Positions 32,894-40,921 of a DNA stretch of 40,929 bases are shown one piece after another. The position numbers and the translations under genes were made by a program. The number at the start of each line of letters is the position of its first letter. Positions within the stretch are counted from its first letter, which is position 1. The stretch is from a virus, in IMG/VR virus record IMGVR_UViG_3300022752_004849, positions 1 to 40,929 of that record. The stretch is one strand, 5' to 3'. A model generated the notes under the pieces. That model ran no database searches and was not told the DNA's origin. It was given only the letters and a program-made list of their open reading frames with translations.

Positions 32894-34700
32894 TTTTAAA
32901 AGGATATAGTTTCTTAAAGTAATTTTCTAGAAAGTTATAATCATTGATTTGTTTGATGTTTTTTTGTTTCATAGCCCAGGATTGTGCGTCTTCGACTGCC
33001 CTAGCAGCCCAATCTGCATGATCTGCATCAAAATTGACATTTGCCCAAGCTCTCATTCTTTTTTGACTTTCTGCATCATTTTTAAAACTTAATTTTACAA
33101 CCTCTCTAAAAACACTGCGCCAGGTATGAAAACTACTTGTATTGAATCTTGTTTCATTACTTACCAATGGGATGACTTTCAATTTAGGACCTATACTTGT
33201 TGTGAGATCCGTGGTCCAAGTTTCAGCTTCTTTAACCAATTGAGTAGGAAACAACTTGACACCTCCGTATCCGTATTCAGAACTATTAAATGGATTTTTA
33301 CTATGCCAGACATACACACAATCTAGATCCCAAACACTAGGTTGAAAATCAAATTCAAATTTATTATCAATATAACAGTCGGCATCAACTACATAAAACA
33401 TACTGGTCTTGGCCAGTGATGCTGCCTTTTTATGTGCCTCTAGAATTCCTGTAATTCCTTTTATTCTTTTTGCAGCAGGACACTTTGATAACAGACGTTC
33501 GTAATTTTCATCTGCATTTGGTTCGTCATAACTGATAAAAAACACATCGTAATCTTCATTTATGTCAGGCCTTATATAACCCATAAATTTTTCTTGGCCT
33601 GTCTGTTTGATATATTTTTTAGCCAACCATACTCTTTTATTTTTTGTAAAGTTCGGACTGATATACCAGGTCAACACACTATCAAACTCATCGAGCTGCA
33701 TGTCATACTGGTTTACCATACTGATATCAAATTCAATATCAGGCATATCTGGATTAAATTCAATAGTAAAAGTTGGACTTATATTTCCTACCACCGTGTA
33801 ACCTTCTGGTTGATCAATAAATTTGACCTTTACTGCCCAAACATCATCACTTGCTTCAGGTAAGTGCTTTCTGTCAAGATAATAAATGTTTTCATAGGCA
33901 AAATCCTGAAAATGAATATTGGAAAAATCTACTTCAAAATTTATTTCACCCAGTTGGTCATTATAGATCAATTGTGGTTCAGGTGTAATACTACCCAACC
34001 ACTTCCATCCTTTGGTTTGTCTATAGGTTGGTTTTACCTTGACCAACCATACTTCTTCTTCGGCACCTCCACAATGACTGGGATCAAGATAGTAGGCACA
34101 CTCATAAGCCAAATCCCAATAGGGTGGTAATGCTCCATCAAGATCAACTCCGTCGTAGGGCACATCAGGATTCAGGCTGACCTCAACTTCTGGAATAAGG
34201 AAACCCATTTCCTTAATTCCTAGACTTTGTTTCCCTAACACATCACAACTCATTACCCAAACTTTATCCTCAGAAGGATTAAACTGAGGATCTACATACC
34301 ATACCATAGTATAGTCAATATCCCATGGTTCTGGTTCAAAATTTCCAAAAGGACTTTCTATAAAAGTCATAGATTGATCAATATCTGGATTTTTCCTCCA
34401 CATCAATTGTGGAGGTTGTATATCAATTTCTATATAGCCAGTTTCTGGTGTCCAATCTTCATAGAATAATTTGGCCACCCACTGATCTCTATAGGTCCAA
34501 ATAATACATTCTCCTTGATTTTCTGGAATTTCGGTTATATAATATGCAACCTTGACTTCTACTTCAGGATTGAGTACAAAACATAAAGCATAAGGTCCTA
34601 TGAGCTCCTGCAATTCTATATCATATAATTCAGGATCGTCCTTCCATTCTACAGATCGAACCTGTTCTTCTCTCAATTTAGGAAATCTATCTATGAACAT
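32844..34700 (-). CDS. GT-A-like glycosyltransferase with N-terminal tandem repeats
   Basis: A 618-residue protein of a family common in T4-like cyanophages. Residues about 90-370 hold at least four imperfect units of roughly 60-70 residues, each of the form WDxxYxxxYYLDPxxxxxxxVWLVKVK...GxIxPE...NPD. Examples are WDIDYTMVWYVDP, WDLAYECAYYLDP and FAYENIYYLDR. The C-terminal part is GT-A-like: FFISYDEPNADENYERL, KRIKGITGILEAHKKAASL, the metal-binding DAD motif near residue 440 (YVVDADCYID), VYVWHSKNPFNSSEYGYGG and a terminal Trp-rich helix. It is the first gene of the island, behind a hairpin and TATAAT-like box. It probably transfers a sugar in the cytoplasm; acceptor unknown. Confidence 0.8.
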   Translation of the reverse strand: MFIDRFPKLREEQVRSVEWKDDPELYDIELQELIGPYALCFVLNPEVEVKVAYYITEIPENQGECIIWTYRDQWVAKLFYEDWTPETGYIEIDIQPPQLMWRKNPDIDQSMTFIESPFGNFEPEPWDIDYTMVWYVDPQFNPSEDKVWVMSCDVLGKQSLGIKEMGFLIPEVEVSLNPDVPYDGVDLDGALPPYWDLAYECAYYLDPSHCGGAEEEVWLVKVKPTYRQTKGWKWLGSITPEPQLIYNDQLGEINFEVDFSNIHFQDFAYENIYYLDRKHLPEASDDVWAVKVKFIDQPEGYTVVGNISPTFTIEFNPDMPDIEFDISMVNQYDMQLDEFDSVLTWYISPNFTKNKRVWLAKKYIKQTGQEKFMGYIRPDINEDYDVFFISYDEPNADENYERLLSKCPAAKRIKGITGILEAHKKAASLAKTSMFYVVDADCYIDNKFEFDFQPSVWDLDCVYVWHSKNPFNSSEYGYGGVKLFPTQLVKEAETWTTDLTTSIGPKLKVIPLVSNETRFNTSSFHTWRSVFREVVKLSFKNDAESQKRMRAWANVNFDADHADWAARAVEDAQSWAMKQKNIKQINDYNFLENYFKKLYPFKNVGHRSSKNTKSNTNN

Positions 34701-34735
34701 AATTAAGTTAGTGTTTTACTTAATTATACTAGAAT
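34701..34735 (-). promoter_or_regulatory. Spacer with hairpin and TATAAT-like box
   Basis: The 35-base gap between the protease and the glycosyltransferase gene has AATTAAGT (34701-34708) and its exact inverse ACTTAATT (34718-34725), an eight-base stem with a nine-base loop. On the minus strand TATAAT occurs at 34728-34723 with no recognisable -35 element. It could separate transcripts; the stem is entirely AT except one G-C pair, so it would be weak. Confidence 0.3.
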
Positions 34736-37700
34736 TTAAGGCAGTGGGCGCAAACTGGTTATTACTCTATCTCTAGCATCAAATCCTAAAAAGAACAGTG
34801 TATTTAGACCCAACGAATTAGGATTTCCGAAGTCATCAAGTCTAGGACCAAGTTGGTTGGCGGCAGTTCTATATCCTGCATCTTGATCAACCTTGCTATG
34901 ATAATAAAAAACACGCTGTAATCTATCCAAAGTTCCGTCTAATGTGGTATCTCCGCTGGTTTCTCTAAGGCTGCAAATACTGATATAGACATTACCTGAA
35001 AAGTCTTCTTGAACTTGAAAAAGACTATGCTCTCCCTCATAATGGCCAAAGTACCAAGAATAATCTTTATTGTCTACCAAAGTTGTTTTCTTTTTATAAA
35101 GATAAGTTCCATCTGCCAAAGTAGAGTCACTATAATAGGTTTTATTTGTGGGTGTATCACTTAAAGGAATTTCGTAGACAGAACGCCATTGGAAGTAGGC
35201 ATATTTGCCCCGACCAGCTTTGGGTTTAAGATATTCAGGGCTCCACCAATCTGGGTCTCTGTCTTTTAACATGGGCATGGCGTCACCACCTGAACCTACT
35301 CCTAGTGTCAAGATTCTTCGTCCTTTGACGTAGTCTATTCTTAAACCTACAACCGCATCAGGTAAACTGAAGCTACTGGTCCAGGCAGCTCTTTCTGTTT
35401 GAATAATTTTAGGAACCTGTAGATATCTATTGGGAGCTCCCATAAGGTCATGTAAATCAGATATACCTCCGTTGCTGATTGGTATCCTTGATATTGATGC
35501 TGATTCAATTAGGGCCAACAAGGTACTTGTTGAGTTAAGTGTAGGGTCTCTTTCTAATAACAATGCTGCAATACCTGTCACTTGAGGTGCTGCCATACTG
35601 GTTCCACTAAATTTCATAAAATAGTGACTGCCTGCACTGCGAGGATCACGGACAGGAGTATCATATGCAAATCCATTTATGGTAATGCCGGTGCTGGACG
35701 TCCATGCTGACTGCACATAAGCTCCTGGAGCGAAGATATCAATTCTTGGACCTCTATTGCTAAAGTTTGCTAGACCATCTACACCTATTCCATCAACAGC
35801 AGCTCGTATGGCACCTACACAAATGACACCATCCACTGTGGCAGGTAAAGGACCCCGATTATACCAATATTCTATAAACATTCCAGGATAAAGTGTACGC
35901 AATTCTGCTGAAGTTTTACTGACGTATGATCCGCTGATGTATTGATAATAGCCACCATTATCACGATAATATAAAATTAAATTTGGAGTAGAGTAAGATC
36001 CAGAACCTGCAGGATATACTCCAGGTAGTTCTACGATTCCTGCAGGAGTTCCATTACCGTCATGAATTCTTACAATATTGTTATAATTAACATCTGCGGT
36101 GGATCTTGCTATATAAGAACTTTCATTCATTGCACTGGCAACAACGACAACACCTTCATTAATACACTCTTGAATAGCTGCCAGCCAAGCACTTCTATTT
36201 GCACTTTGATAATGAATTACCAGATTGATCCCATCCTTGAGGAAAATTCCAGCCTGTGCCAAAGTAGTGGCTGTAAATGTACTACTGCCATATTCTTGGG
36301 GCTTAAAGGTTTGACCCTGGTAGACAATCTCTTTTATGCTACTCCAAGACACATTAGTTACATTTGTAGCAAAACTGCAATTGGCCACTGTTGGCCTTGT
36401 GTTACCACTGTTTTTCTTGAGCCTATGTGCGGCGGCAAGGTATTTAAAGACCATTCCAGCAGTTCCTGAGAATTGATCTATATCCATTGAATATACAAGG
36501 GACTTATTGGCCCAACCTTGGCTGTTGCCTGCGGCAATGCCAGCCACATGCTGTGAATGCTCATGTCTGCTATCACCTCTCACATAAGTGGGAGTGTAGG
36601 TAAGTCCTATTCTTCCTGTGTCACCTACTTCAGCTGCCAGAGAGTACCAATTAAAATTCTGCACTCTTGAACCACCTGTTCCATCTGAAAACAGGGCAAA
36701 CTCCGGATGACTGGGCTCAACGTCTCCTGTATCTACTATTACAACATCAACCCCTTGACCTGTAGCGGCCAACTGTATGCTGCCAGGTACCTCACTGATT
36801 CCACCGTCTCCCCAATTGGCCGTGGGGTTATAGCCCAATGTGCTGCTCAACAGACCCCAATTTTTAAATTTAGGATTATTCCAGTAGCTCTTACTGAAAA
36901 AGTCACTGGATATGGTGTTGACACTGGGTGAATGAGTGGCTGTGTTCACAGCGGAAATGCTAAGGCTGGGGGTGGTGATAGTCAATGTAGATACATAAAC
37001 ACCCTCAATGTCATTGGTCAGCCACCCATCAAATCTCAAAGTTATGCTGTCTGGTTGAATATCATCAATGGTCCAGCTCTTATGACCTTGAATGGTAGCA
37101 GTAAAATCATAATTGTAGTTTTCAATGAATGAACCAAAAAGATCTGCGCTCAGCTGATATTTGATCACACTGTTTTCACCAGGTAGTGTGGTTGATGTAG
37201 AATATTCTGAGGGAGATATACGCACAGCAGCATCACTGGTTATATTTACCCTGGCATTGAGCCTGGCGAAAGGAGTATCTGCATAGGGAGTTGGAAACAA
37301 GACCACTTCATCAGCTAGGCCCGAGCTATCTGCTTCATAGCTTAGGTAAAATAATCTATAGTCTCCCGCCTCAATGGTCCAAGGAGGCGGTAAAAATGCA
37401 TTATAATTGGGTTGAGCCTTGGCAAAACGCTCGGTATATGTAGGGGTACCTACATAAATTGGTGTTGACCCTTGGTTACGCACATACACACGTTTTCTTA
37501 CTCCTCTTAAACCTGGATAGGAGATAAATTGACCATAGGGGTAATCGTCTTGAATGGTCAACAGCTGGGTGCTGGTTGTAGCAGTGTTGAGTCTAGTTCC
37601 ATCCAGATGCAAGGTTGTGCCGCCTATGGGCTTGGGCCCTTGCAAAACACCTCCACTGACAATGTAGCCAAATGCACTGGTAAAGGTAAGGCTGCTTGCA

Positions 37701-37741
37701 AAATCTGTTAGAACTTCACTTCTAATGCTTTGAATGGCCAT
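34736..37741 (-). CDS. Subtilisin-like (S8) serine protease on a virion-like scaffold
   Basis: A 1001-residue protein. Residues 1-290 are Ser/Thr/Tyr-rich and beta-like (FGYIVSGGVLQGPKPIGGTTLHLDG), resembling phage structural modules. The peptidase S8 domain follows with Asp337 (VDVVIVDTG), His395 (HSQHVAGIAAG, where the usual HGTHVAG reads HSQHVAG), Asn539 (VVVVASAMNES, oxyanion position) and Ser715 (FSGTSMAAPQVTG). About 250 further residues (YYSDSTLADGTYLYKKKTT, LDRLQRVFYYHSK) form a C-terminal domain. No signal peptide. The intact triad suggests an active protease, perhaps virion-borne to cut host surface proteins or to process fibres. It begins one base after the stop of the upstream 547-aa gene. 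GC increases toward its N-terminus. Confidence 0.85.
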   Translation of the reverse strand: MAIQSIRSEVLTDFASSLTFTSAFGYIVSGGVLQGPKPIGGTTLHLDGTRLNTATTSTQLLTIQDDYPYGQFISYPGLRGVRKRVYVRNQGSTPIYVGTPTYTERFAKAQPNYNAFLPPPWTIEAGDYRLFYLSYEADSSGLADEVVLFPTPYADTPFARLNARVNITSDAAVRISPSEYSTSTTLPGENSVIKYQLSADLFGSFIENYNYDFTATIQGHKSWTIDDIQPDSITLRFDGWLTNDIEGVYVSTLTITTPSLSISAVNTATHSPSVNTISSDFFSKSYWNNPKFKNWGLLSSTLGYNPTANWGDGGISEVPGSIQLAATGQGVDVVIVDTGDVEPSHPEFALFSDGTGGSRVQNFNWYSLAAEVGDTGRIGLTYTPTYVRGDSRHEHSQHVAGIAAGNSQGWANKSLVYSMDIDQFSGTAGMVFKYLAAAHRLKKNSGNTRPTVANCSFATNVTNVSWSSIKEIVYQGQTFKPQEYGSSTFTATTLAQAGIFLKDGINLVIHYQSANRSAWLAAIQECINEGVVVVASAMNESSYIARSTADVNYNNIVRIHDGNGTPAGIVELPGVYPAGSGSYSTPNLILYYRDNGGYYQYISGSYVSKTSAELRTLYPGMFIEYWYNRGPLPATVDGVICVGAIRAAVDGIGVDGLANFSNRGPRIDIFAPGAYVQSAWTSSTGITINGFAYDTPVRDPRSAGSHYFMKFSGTSMAAPQVTGIAALLLERDPTLNSTSTLLALIESASISRIPISNGGISDLHDLMGAPNRYLQVPKIIQTERAAWTSSFSLPDAVVGLRIDYVKGRRILTLGVGSGGDAMPMLKDRDPDWWSPEYLKPKAGRGKYAYFQWRSVYEIPLSDTPTNKTYYSDSTLADGTYLYKKKTTLVDNKDYSWYFGHYEGEHSLFQVQEDFSGNVYISICSLRETSGDTTLDGTLDRLQRVFYYHSKVDQDAGYRTAANQLGPRLDDFGNPNSLGLNTLFFLGFDARDRVITSLRPLP

Positions 37742-37742
37742 G

Positions 37743-39386
37743 TTATTCTGATCTCTTGAACTCTAGTGCTTGATCAACCAAGGGCTCTTCTGGAAATAGC
37801 TTTTTCATTACCTCTAGAGCCGCTAGATCCATGCCTCTCCAAAGGCATAAACGTTCTTGCTCAGTGAGGTCAGACCAACGTTGATAAAATTCTTCTTGTG
37901 TGGTATTGAATAACATGATATTTCCTTTGTTCTTTTTCTGTGGACGGTAGGTCAAGGCCACAAAAGACTTCAAACAGGCACAGAACAGCACAAAGGCCAT
38001 GATCAAGAGTGCACCGGGTTGAATACGTCTTGTAGGGCCCAGTCTGCGACCAAGAAAGCCAGTGATCCTTAGACCCAGATTCAAAATGGTTCTACCGGCG
38101 AAACTGGTCTCACCAGACCTATGCCCTGCTCTATGGCTCATTTCCTTGGCCACTGGAAGAGCGATCTGCTGTGCCCACCTGCGACTGATCTCTCGCACAC
38201 GACTGGGCTTGATCAAGGGCACAGGGGGTCCATGGCCGTCCATCCATTCTATGACCCACCAAGCCCAACTGTGATATCCCCATATGGCCTCGGGACTCTG
38301 CTGGGCCAATTGCTCACTGAACAGAGCGTCACCCTTGATCAAGTCTTGATCAAACAGACCCAATTCGTAGAGTTTGGCACAGATAGCTGAGAATCCAAAA
38401 ATTCTCAAAATGGCCACAGCACCTATGATCCACCAGGGTGTGCTGCTGCCACCTTTGGTCCCACTGGCACTATTGGTGTTGGCACCGCTGACCGCACTAG
38501 ATCCTTGGGGTACTGTGACACCATCATCATAGACTATCCAGCCTGTGTTGGGCTGACCTGACTGACCAGGTCTTACCTGATAACTGGCTGTCAAGGTCAC
38601 TGAGCGGTAATCCTGGCTGCGTTCATAATCTACCAAGACCAAAATGGTGGCACTACTGGTCTGCGTGGTCCATATGCCTGTTCTACTGCCCAGGAATTCT
38701 GTTCTTCCATAGCTAAACCAGCTTTTGAATCCCGAGCCAGTGTTCAACAGCTGAGCCCAAGCACGGTCTATGGGCTTGGTGGGGTTGGCTCCCCCGATCA
38801 TATTGGTCTGTCTGGGCACGAACTTGAGCTGGCCTCCAGTGTTGAAAAAGTATCTGGCCAAGTTTTCCGTGGGCCAAGTGTAGACCACCGTGTGATTGAC
38901 CGAGGTATAGACACCGGCCACGCCCCCACCCCAGGTTGTGAGTTGGCTGCTGGTAGTGCCTGTATACCAAATGTCTTCATAGGTGCCCAAGGCCCCGGTA
39001 TAGGTGCTGCGCTGGCTCACTGACAGTTGATAGCGCCGGGGATTGACATAGTCATAGAGGTTATAGAGGTCAGTCCAAGTGCTGGTATCTATGAGGTTGG
39101 TCTCAGGTGGTCTTACAATTCTAATGTTTGTGCCTGTTTGTATGGTCAACACTGTGCCGCTGGCGACACCATAAATGTGTTGATGTATCAGTTGCAGATC
39201 CTGATAGATGCCAAAGACCTGATTGGCCACCACTCGGCTGCGAATTGAAGTGGGGTATGAACTATAATTGACTAGGCCATAGCCGTTGTTGCCAAGTCCT
39301 ATGATGTCTATGACGCCATCTACCATGGGACCCAGTTGACTGTTGAGTACTCGTGAAGCGGTGGTGATTGTGATTGGCATAGGCAT
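37743..39386 (-). CDS. Beta-rich protein with two membrane segments and internal start
   Basis: I take the ATG at 39386 (MPMPITITTASRVLN, 547 aa) over a GTG 15 bases upstream. The first 310 residues are Gly/Thr/Tyr-rich and beta-like (LSVSQRSTYTGALGTYEDIWYTG), like virion proteins. A hydrophobic segment STPWWIIGAVAILRIFGF, a basic region (RAGHRSGETSF, LGRRLGPTRR) and a second helix ALLIMAFVLFCACLKSFVAL follow. The last 57 residues start with an internal in-frame Met at 37916 behind AAAGGAAATATC, a good ribosome binding site, so a separate short product is possible. No family recognised. Codon use is GC-richer than most of the window (50% in a sampled row). Confidence 0.6.
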   Translation of the reverse strand: MPMPITITTASRVLNSQLGPMVDGVIDIIGLGNNGYGLVNYSSYPTSIRSRVVANQVFGIYQDLQLIHQHIYGVASGTVLTIQTGTNIRIVRPPETNLIDTSTWTDLYNLYDYVNPRRYQLSVSQRSTYTGALGTYEDIWYTGTTSSQLTTWGGGVAGVYTSVNHTVVYTWPTENLARYFFNTGGQLKFVPRQTNMIGGANPTKPIDRAWAQLLNTGSGFKSWFSYGRTEFLGSRTGIWTTQTSSATILVLVDYERSQDYRSVTLTASYQVRPGQSGQPNTGWIVYDDGVTVPQGSSAVSGANTNSASGTKGGSSTPWWIIGAVAILRIFGFSAICAKLYELGLFDQDLIKGDALFSEQLAQQSPEAIWGYHSWAWWVIEWMDGHGPPVPLIKPSRVREISRRWAQQIALPVAKEMSHRAGHRSGETSFAGRTILNLGLRITGFLGRRLGPTRRIQPGALLIMAFVLFCACLKSFVALTYRPQKKNKGNIMLFNTTQEEFYQRWSDLTEQERLCLWRGMDLAALEVMKKLFPEEPLVDQALEFKRSE

Positions 39387-39455
39387 ATTTAGCCTAAACA
39401 CTTGCAGTCTAGTTAACTAGACAGTTAAATAGTGCTGCAACAAAGGACAGGACCT
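39387..39455. promoter_or_regulatory. Divergent promoter region with 16-bp perfect palindrome
   Basis: This 69-base gap between divergent genes holds GTCTAGTTAACTAGAC (39407-39422), a perfect 16-base palindrome. Downstream on the plus strand is GTTAAATA (39424-39431, 6/8 match to the late box), then AAAGGACAGG (39442-39451), the ribosome binding site of the GT9-like gene. The palindrome could be a dimeric repressor or activator site; no binding protein is identified. Confidence 0.45.
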
Positions 39456-40223
39456 ATGGCACAAAAATTAGGAATCATACAGAGTCGTGGGCTAGGTGAT
39501 ATTGTGATAGCCTTGCCCATAGCTCACTATTACCATGAACAGGGCTGGGAAATACACTGGCCCATTTGCGAAGAATTTCGCACGCATTTTGATCAAACTG
39601 CACCTTGGGTGCACTGGCACAGTGTACGCACAGACGCCAGCAGTTTTTTCCTGGAACAGCCCCGAGACACGCTGAAACGAGTGGGCGTCAGTGAAACCTT
39701 GACGCTGTATCAGGCCTTGACAGGACAGGATTTTCACAAGACCTGTCATTTTCAACACATGAGTTTTGATCGCTACAAGTATCAACAGGCACAGGTGCCC
39801 TTCCTTATGAAATGGCAGCTGAGCCGAGCCATAACCCGACGTAGAGATCGTGAGGACTTGTTGGCAGAACGCATAAGACAAGAGCTCAAGGGCAGACCCT
39901 ACACTCTGATACACATGATGGGTTCGGATCATAGAGCCAGTTTCGACAGCCAAATACTGCCCGAGGAATGTGCACACATTGAAATCAACGACCTAACCGA
40001 CTGCTTTTGGGATTGGATGACAGCCATAGAACAGGCACACAGTGTGATCACAGTGGACAGTGTGTTCTCAAATGCCATAGACCAGCTGAGTCTCTTAGAC
40101 GATGACAGCAGGTACTTTGTGCCCCGTAGTCACATACAGCTGACTCCTGTGTTGGGCAACTATTGGACTTGGTTGGAGAACACACAGTTGCCACCACAGG
40201 CCCGTGTGTTCAATGTCAACTAA
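39456..40223 (+). CDS. GT9-like (heptosyltransferase-related) protein
   Basis: A 255-residue protein starting at the ATG at 39456 (MAQKLGIIQSRGLGDIVIAL) behind AAAGGACAGG. A GTG 24 bases upstream is possible but less well placed. The N-terminal RGLGDIVIALPIAHYYHEQGW matches the nucleotide-sugar-site glycine loop of ADP-heptose:LPS heptosyltransferase-like (GT9) enzymes. The C-terminal YTLIHMMGSDHRASF, then INDLTDCFWDWMTAIEQAHSVITVDSVFSNAIDQL, matches the second half of the GT-B fold (the usual D-S at the acceptor site). Probably a soluble glycosyltransferase. GC-rich relative to the middle of the window. It overlaps the next gene by 11 bases. Confidence 0.75.
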   Translation: MAQKLGIIQSRGLGDIVIALPIAHYYHEQGWEIHWPICEEFRTHFDQTAPWVHWHSVRTDASSFFLEQPRDTLKRVGVSETLTLYQALTGQDFHKTCHFQHMSFDRYKYQQAQVPFLMKWQLSRAITRRRDREDLLAERIRQELKGRPYTLIHMMGSDHRASFDSQILPEECAHIEINDLTDCFWDWMTAIEQAHSVITVDSVFSNAIDQLSLLDDDSRYFVPRSHIQLTPVLGNYWTWLENTQLPPQARVFNVN

Positions 40224-40872
40224 TAGAAACTACAGTTGGACTGTGTTGCCCAATCTGGGCTATATAGAAACTCTACTGAGTGAACAAGATCTAGAGCCCT
40301 TGCTGAGGGAAATAGATCTTATTGAACAGGGGCACGTGGAACCCCTAGAAGCCAATGGCAAGTTGAGTGGCCATATCAAAAAAGAATACCTACTAGAGCG
40401 GAGCAGGGCGCACATTGAGAGCTTGACAGTGCCTTTGGGCAGGCAGTTCTTTCATGAGTTTAATTATTGGAATAACCAAAAAAATCAGTGCGGCCAAGAG
40501 CAAGATTTTGATCTAGTGTTAGATATCCTATGGCTTAATAGACAACAGCAGGGAGAATTTAATCCCCCACACAATCACAGCGGAGCACTGAGCTTTGTGA
40601 TCTTTGTTGATGTGCCTTACCTCATTGAGCACGAACGAAATCACGCACATGAGCGTGCTCAAGAGCGTAAATGGGGCTGCTTTGAATTTCTCTATACAGA
40701 CATACTGGGACAATTGAGAGGTCACTTGCTGGAAGCTGACGAGTCTTGGAGAGGTCGTTTGATCATGTTTCCTGCGCTGCTGTGTCACACAGTGTATCCA
40801 TTTGTCACCACTCAACGAGAGAGATTGACAGTGAGTGGAAACCTAGCCCTAGAGAGAAAAACCCCGCTGTAG
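40213..40872 (+). CDS. 2OG-Fe(II) oxygenase-like protein
   Basis: A 219-residue protein using the ATG at 40213; the GTG at 40204 is a longer alternative. The cupin-like core shows FNPPHNHSGALSFVIFVDVP (H120, H122), then RLIMFPALLCHTVYPF (H192) and QRERLTVSGNLAL (R204), the pattern of phage 2OG-Fe(II) dioxygenase-like proteins, in which two His, an acidic residue and an Arg bind iron and 2-oxoglutarate. The usual acidic ligand is not obvious: HNHSGA has His where an HxD would be expected, so activity needs checking. Such enzymes hydroxylate proteins, nucleic acids or small molecules. Overlaps the GT9-like gene by 11 bases. Confidence 0.7.
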   Translation: MSTNRNYSWTVLPNLGYIETLLSEQDLEPLLREIDLIEQGHVEPLEANGKLSGHIKKEYLLERSRAHIESLTVPLGRQFFHEFNYWNNQKNQCGQEQDFDLVLDILWLNRQQQGEFNPPHNHSGALSFVIFVDVPYLIEHERNHAHERAQERKWGCFEFLYTDILGQLRGHLLEADESWRGRLIMFPALLCHTVYPFVTTQRERLTVSGNLALERKTPL

Positions 40873-40873
40873 C
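40854..40873 (+). repeat. Short direct repeat, copy 1
   Basis: This 20-base element (GAGAAA-A-ACCCC-GCTGTAGC) covers the stop of the oxygenase gene and recurs 36 bases later with one mismatch (A40860 versus T40896). Confidence 0.55.
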
Positions 40874-40889
40874 CCAGATGTACCTCAGG

Positions 40890-40909
40890 GAGAAATACCC
40901 CGCTGTAGC
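40890..40909 (+). repeat. Short direct repeat, copy 2
   Basis: Second copy of the 20-base element, 19 of 20 identical to 40854-40873. It lies in noncoding DNA before an apparent ribosome binding site at the right edge. It could be a trace of a duplicated gene end. Confidence 0.5.
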
Positions 40910-40915
40910 AGTTCT

Positions 40916-40921
40916 AGGAGG
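40916..40921 (+). promoter_or_regulatory. Ribosome binding site for gene beyond right edge
   Basis: AGGAGG lies eight bases from the end of the window on the plus strand. It probably serves a gene whose start is just outside. Confidence 0.4.

Noticed and set aside
38713-38980. Minus-strand alternative frames inside the beta-rich protein gene
   Set aside because: Overlapping frames without start signals; the 547-aa frame has the better start and continuous protein-like composition.
34736-39401. Several plus-strand reading frames of 60-135 codons opposite the protease and the beta-rich protein
   Set aside because: Cys- and Ile-rich, low-plausibility translations antisense to strong coding frames.
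39387-39455. Attachment site or origin suggested by the palindrome
   Set aside because: No integrase, tRNA end, iteron array or replication initiator is present nearby; a regulatory site is simpler.
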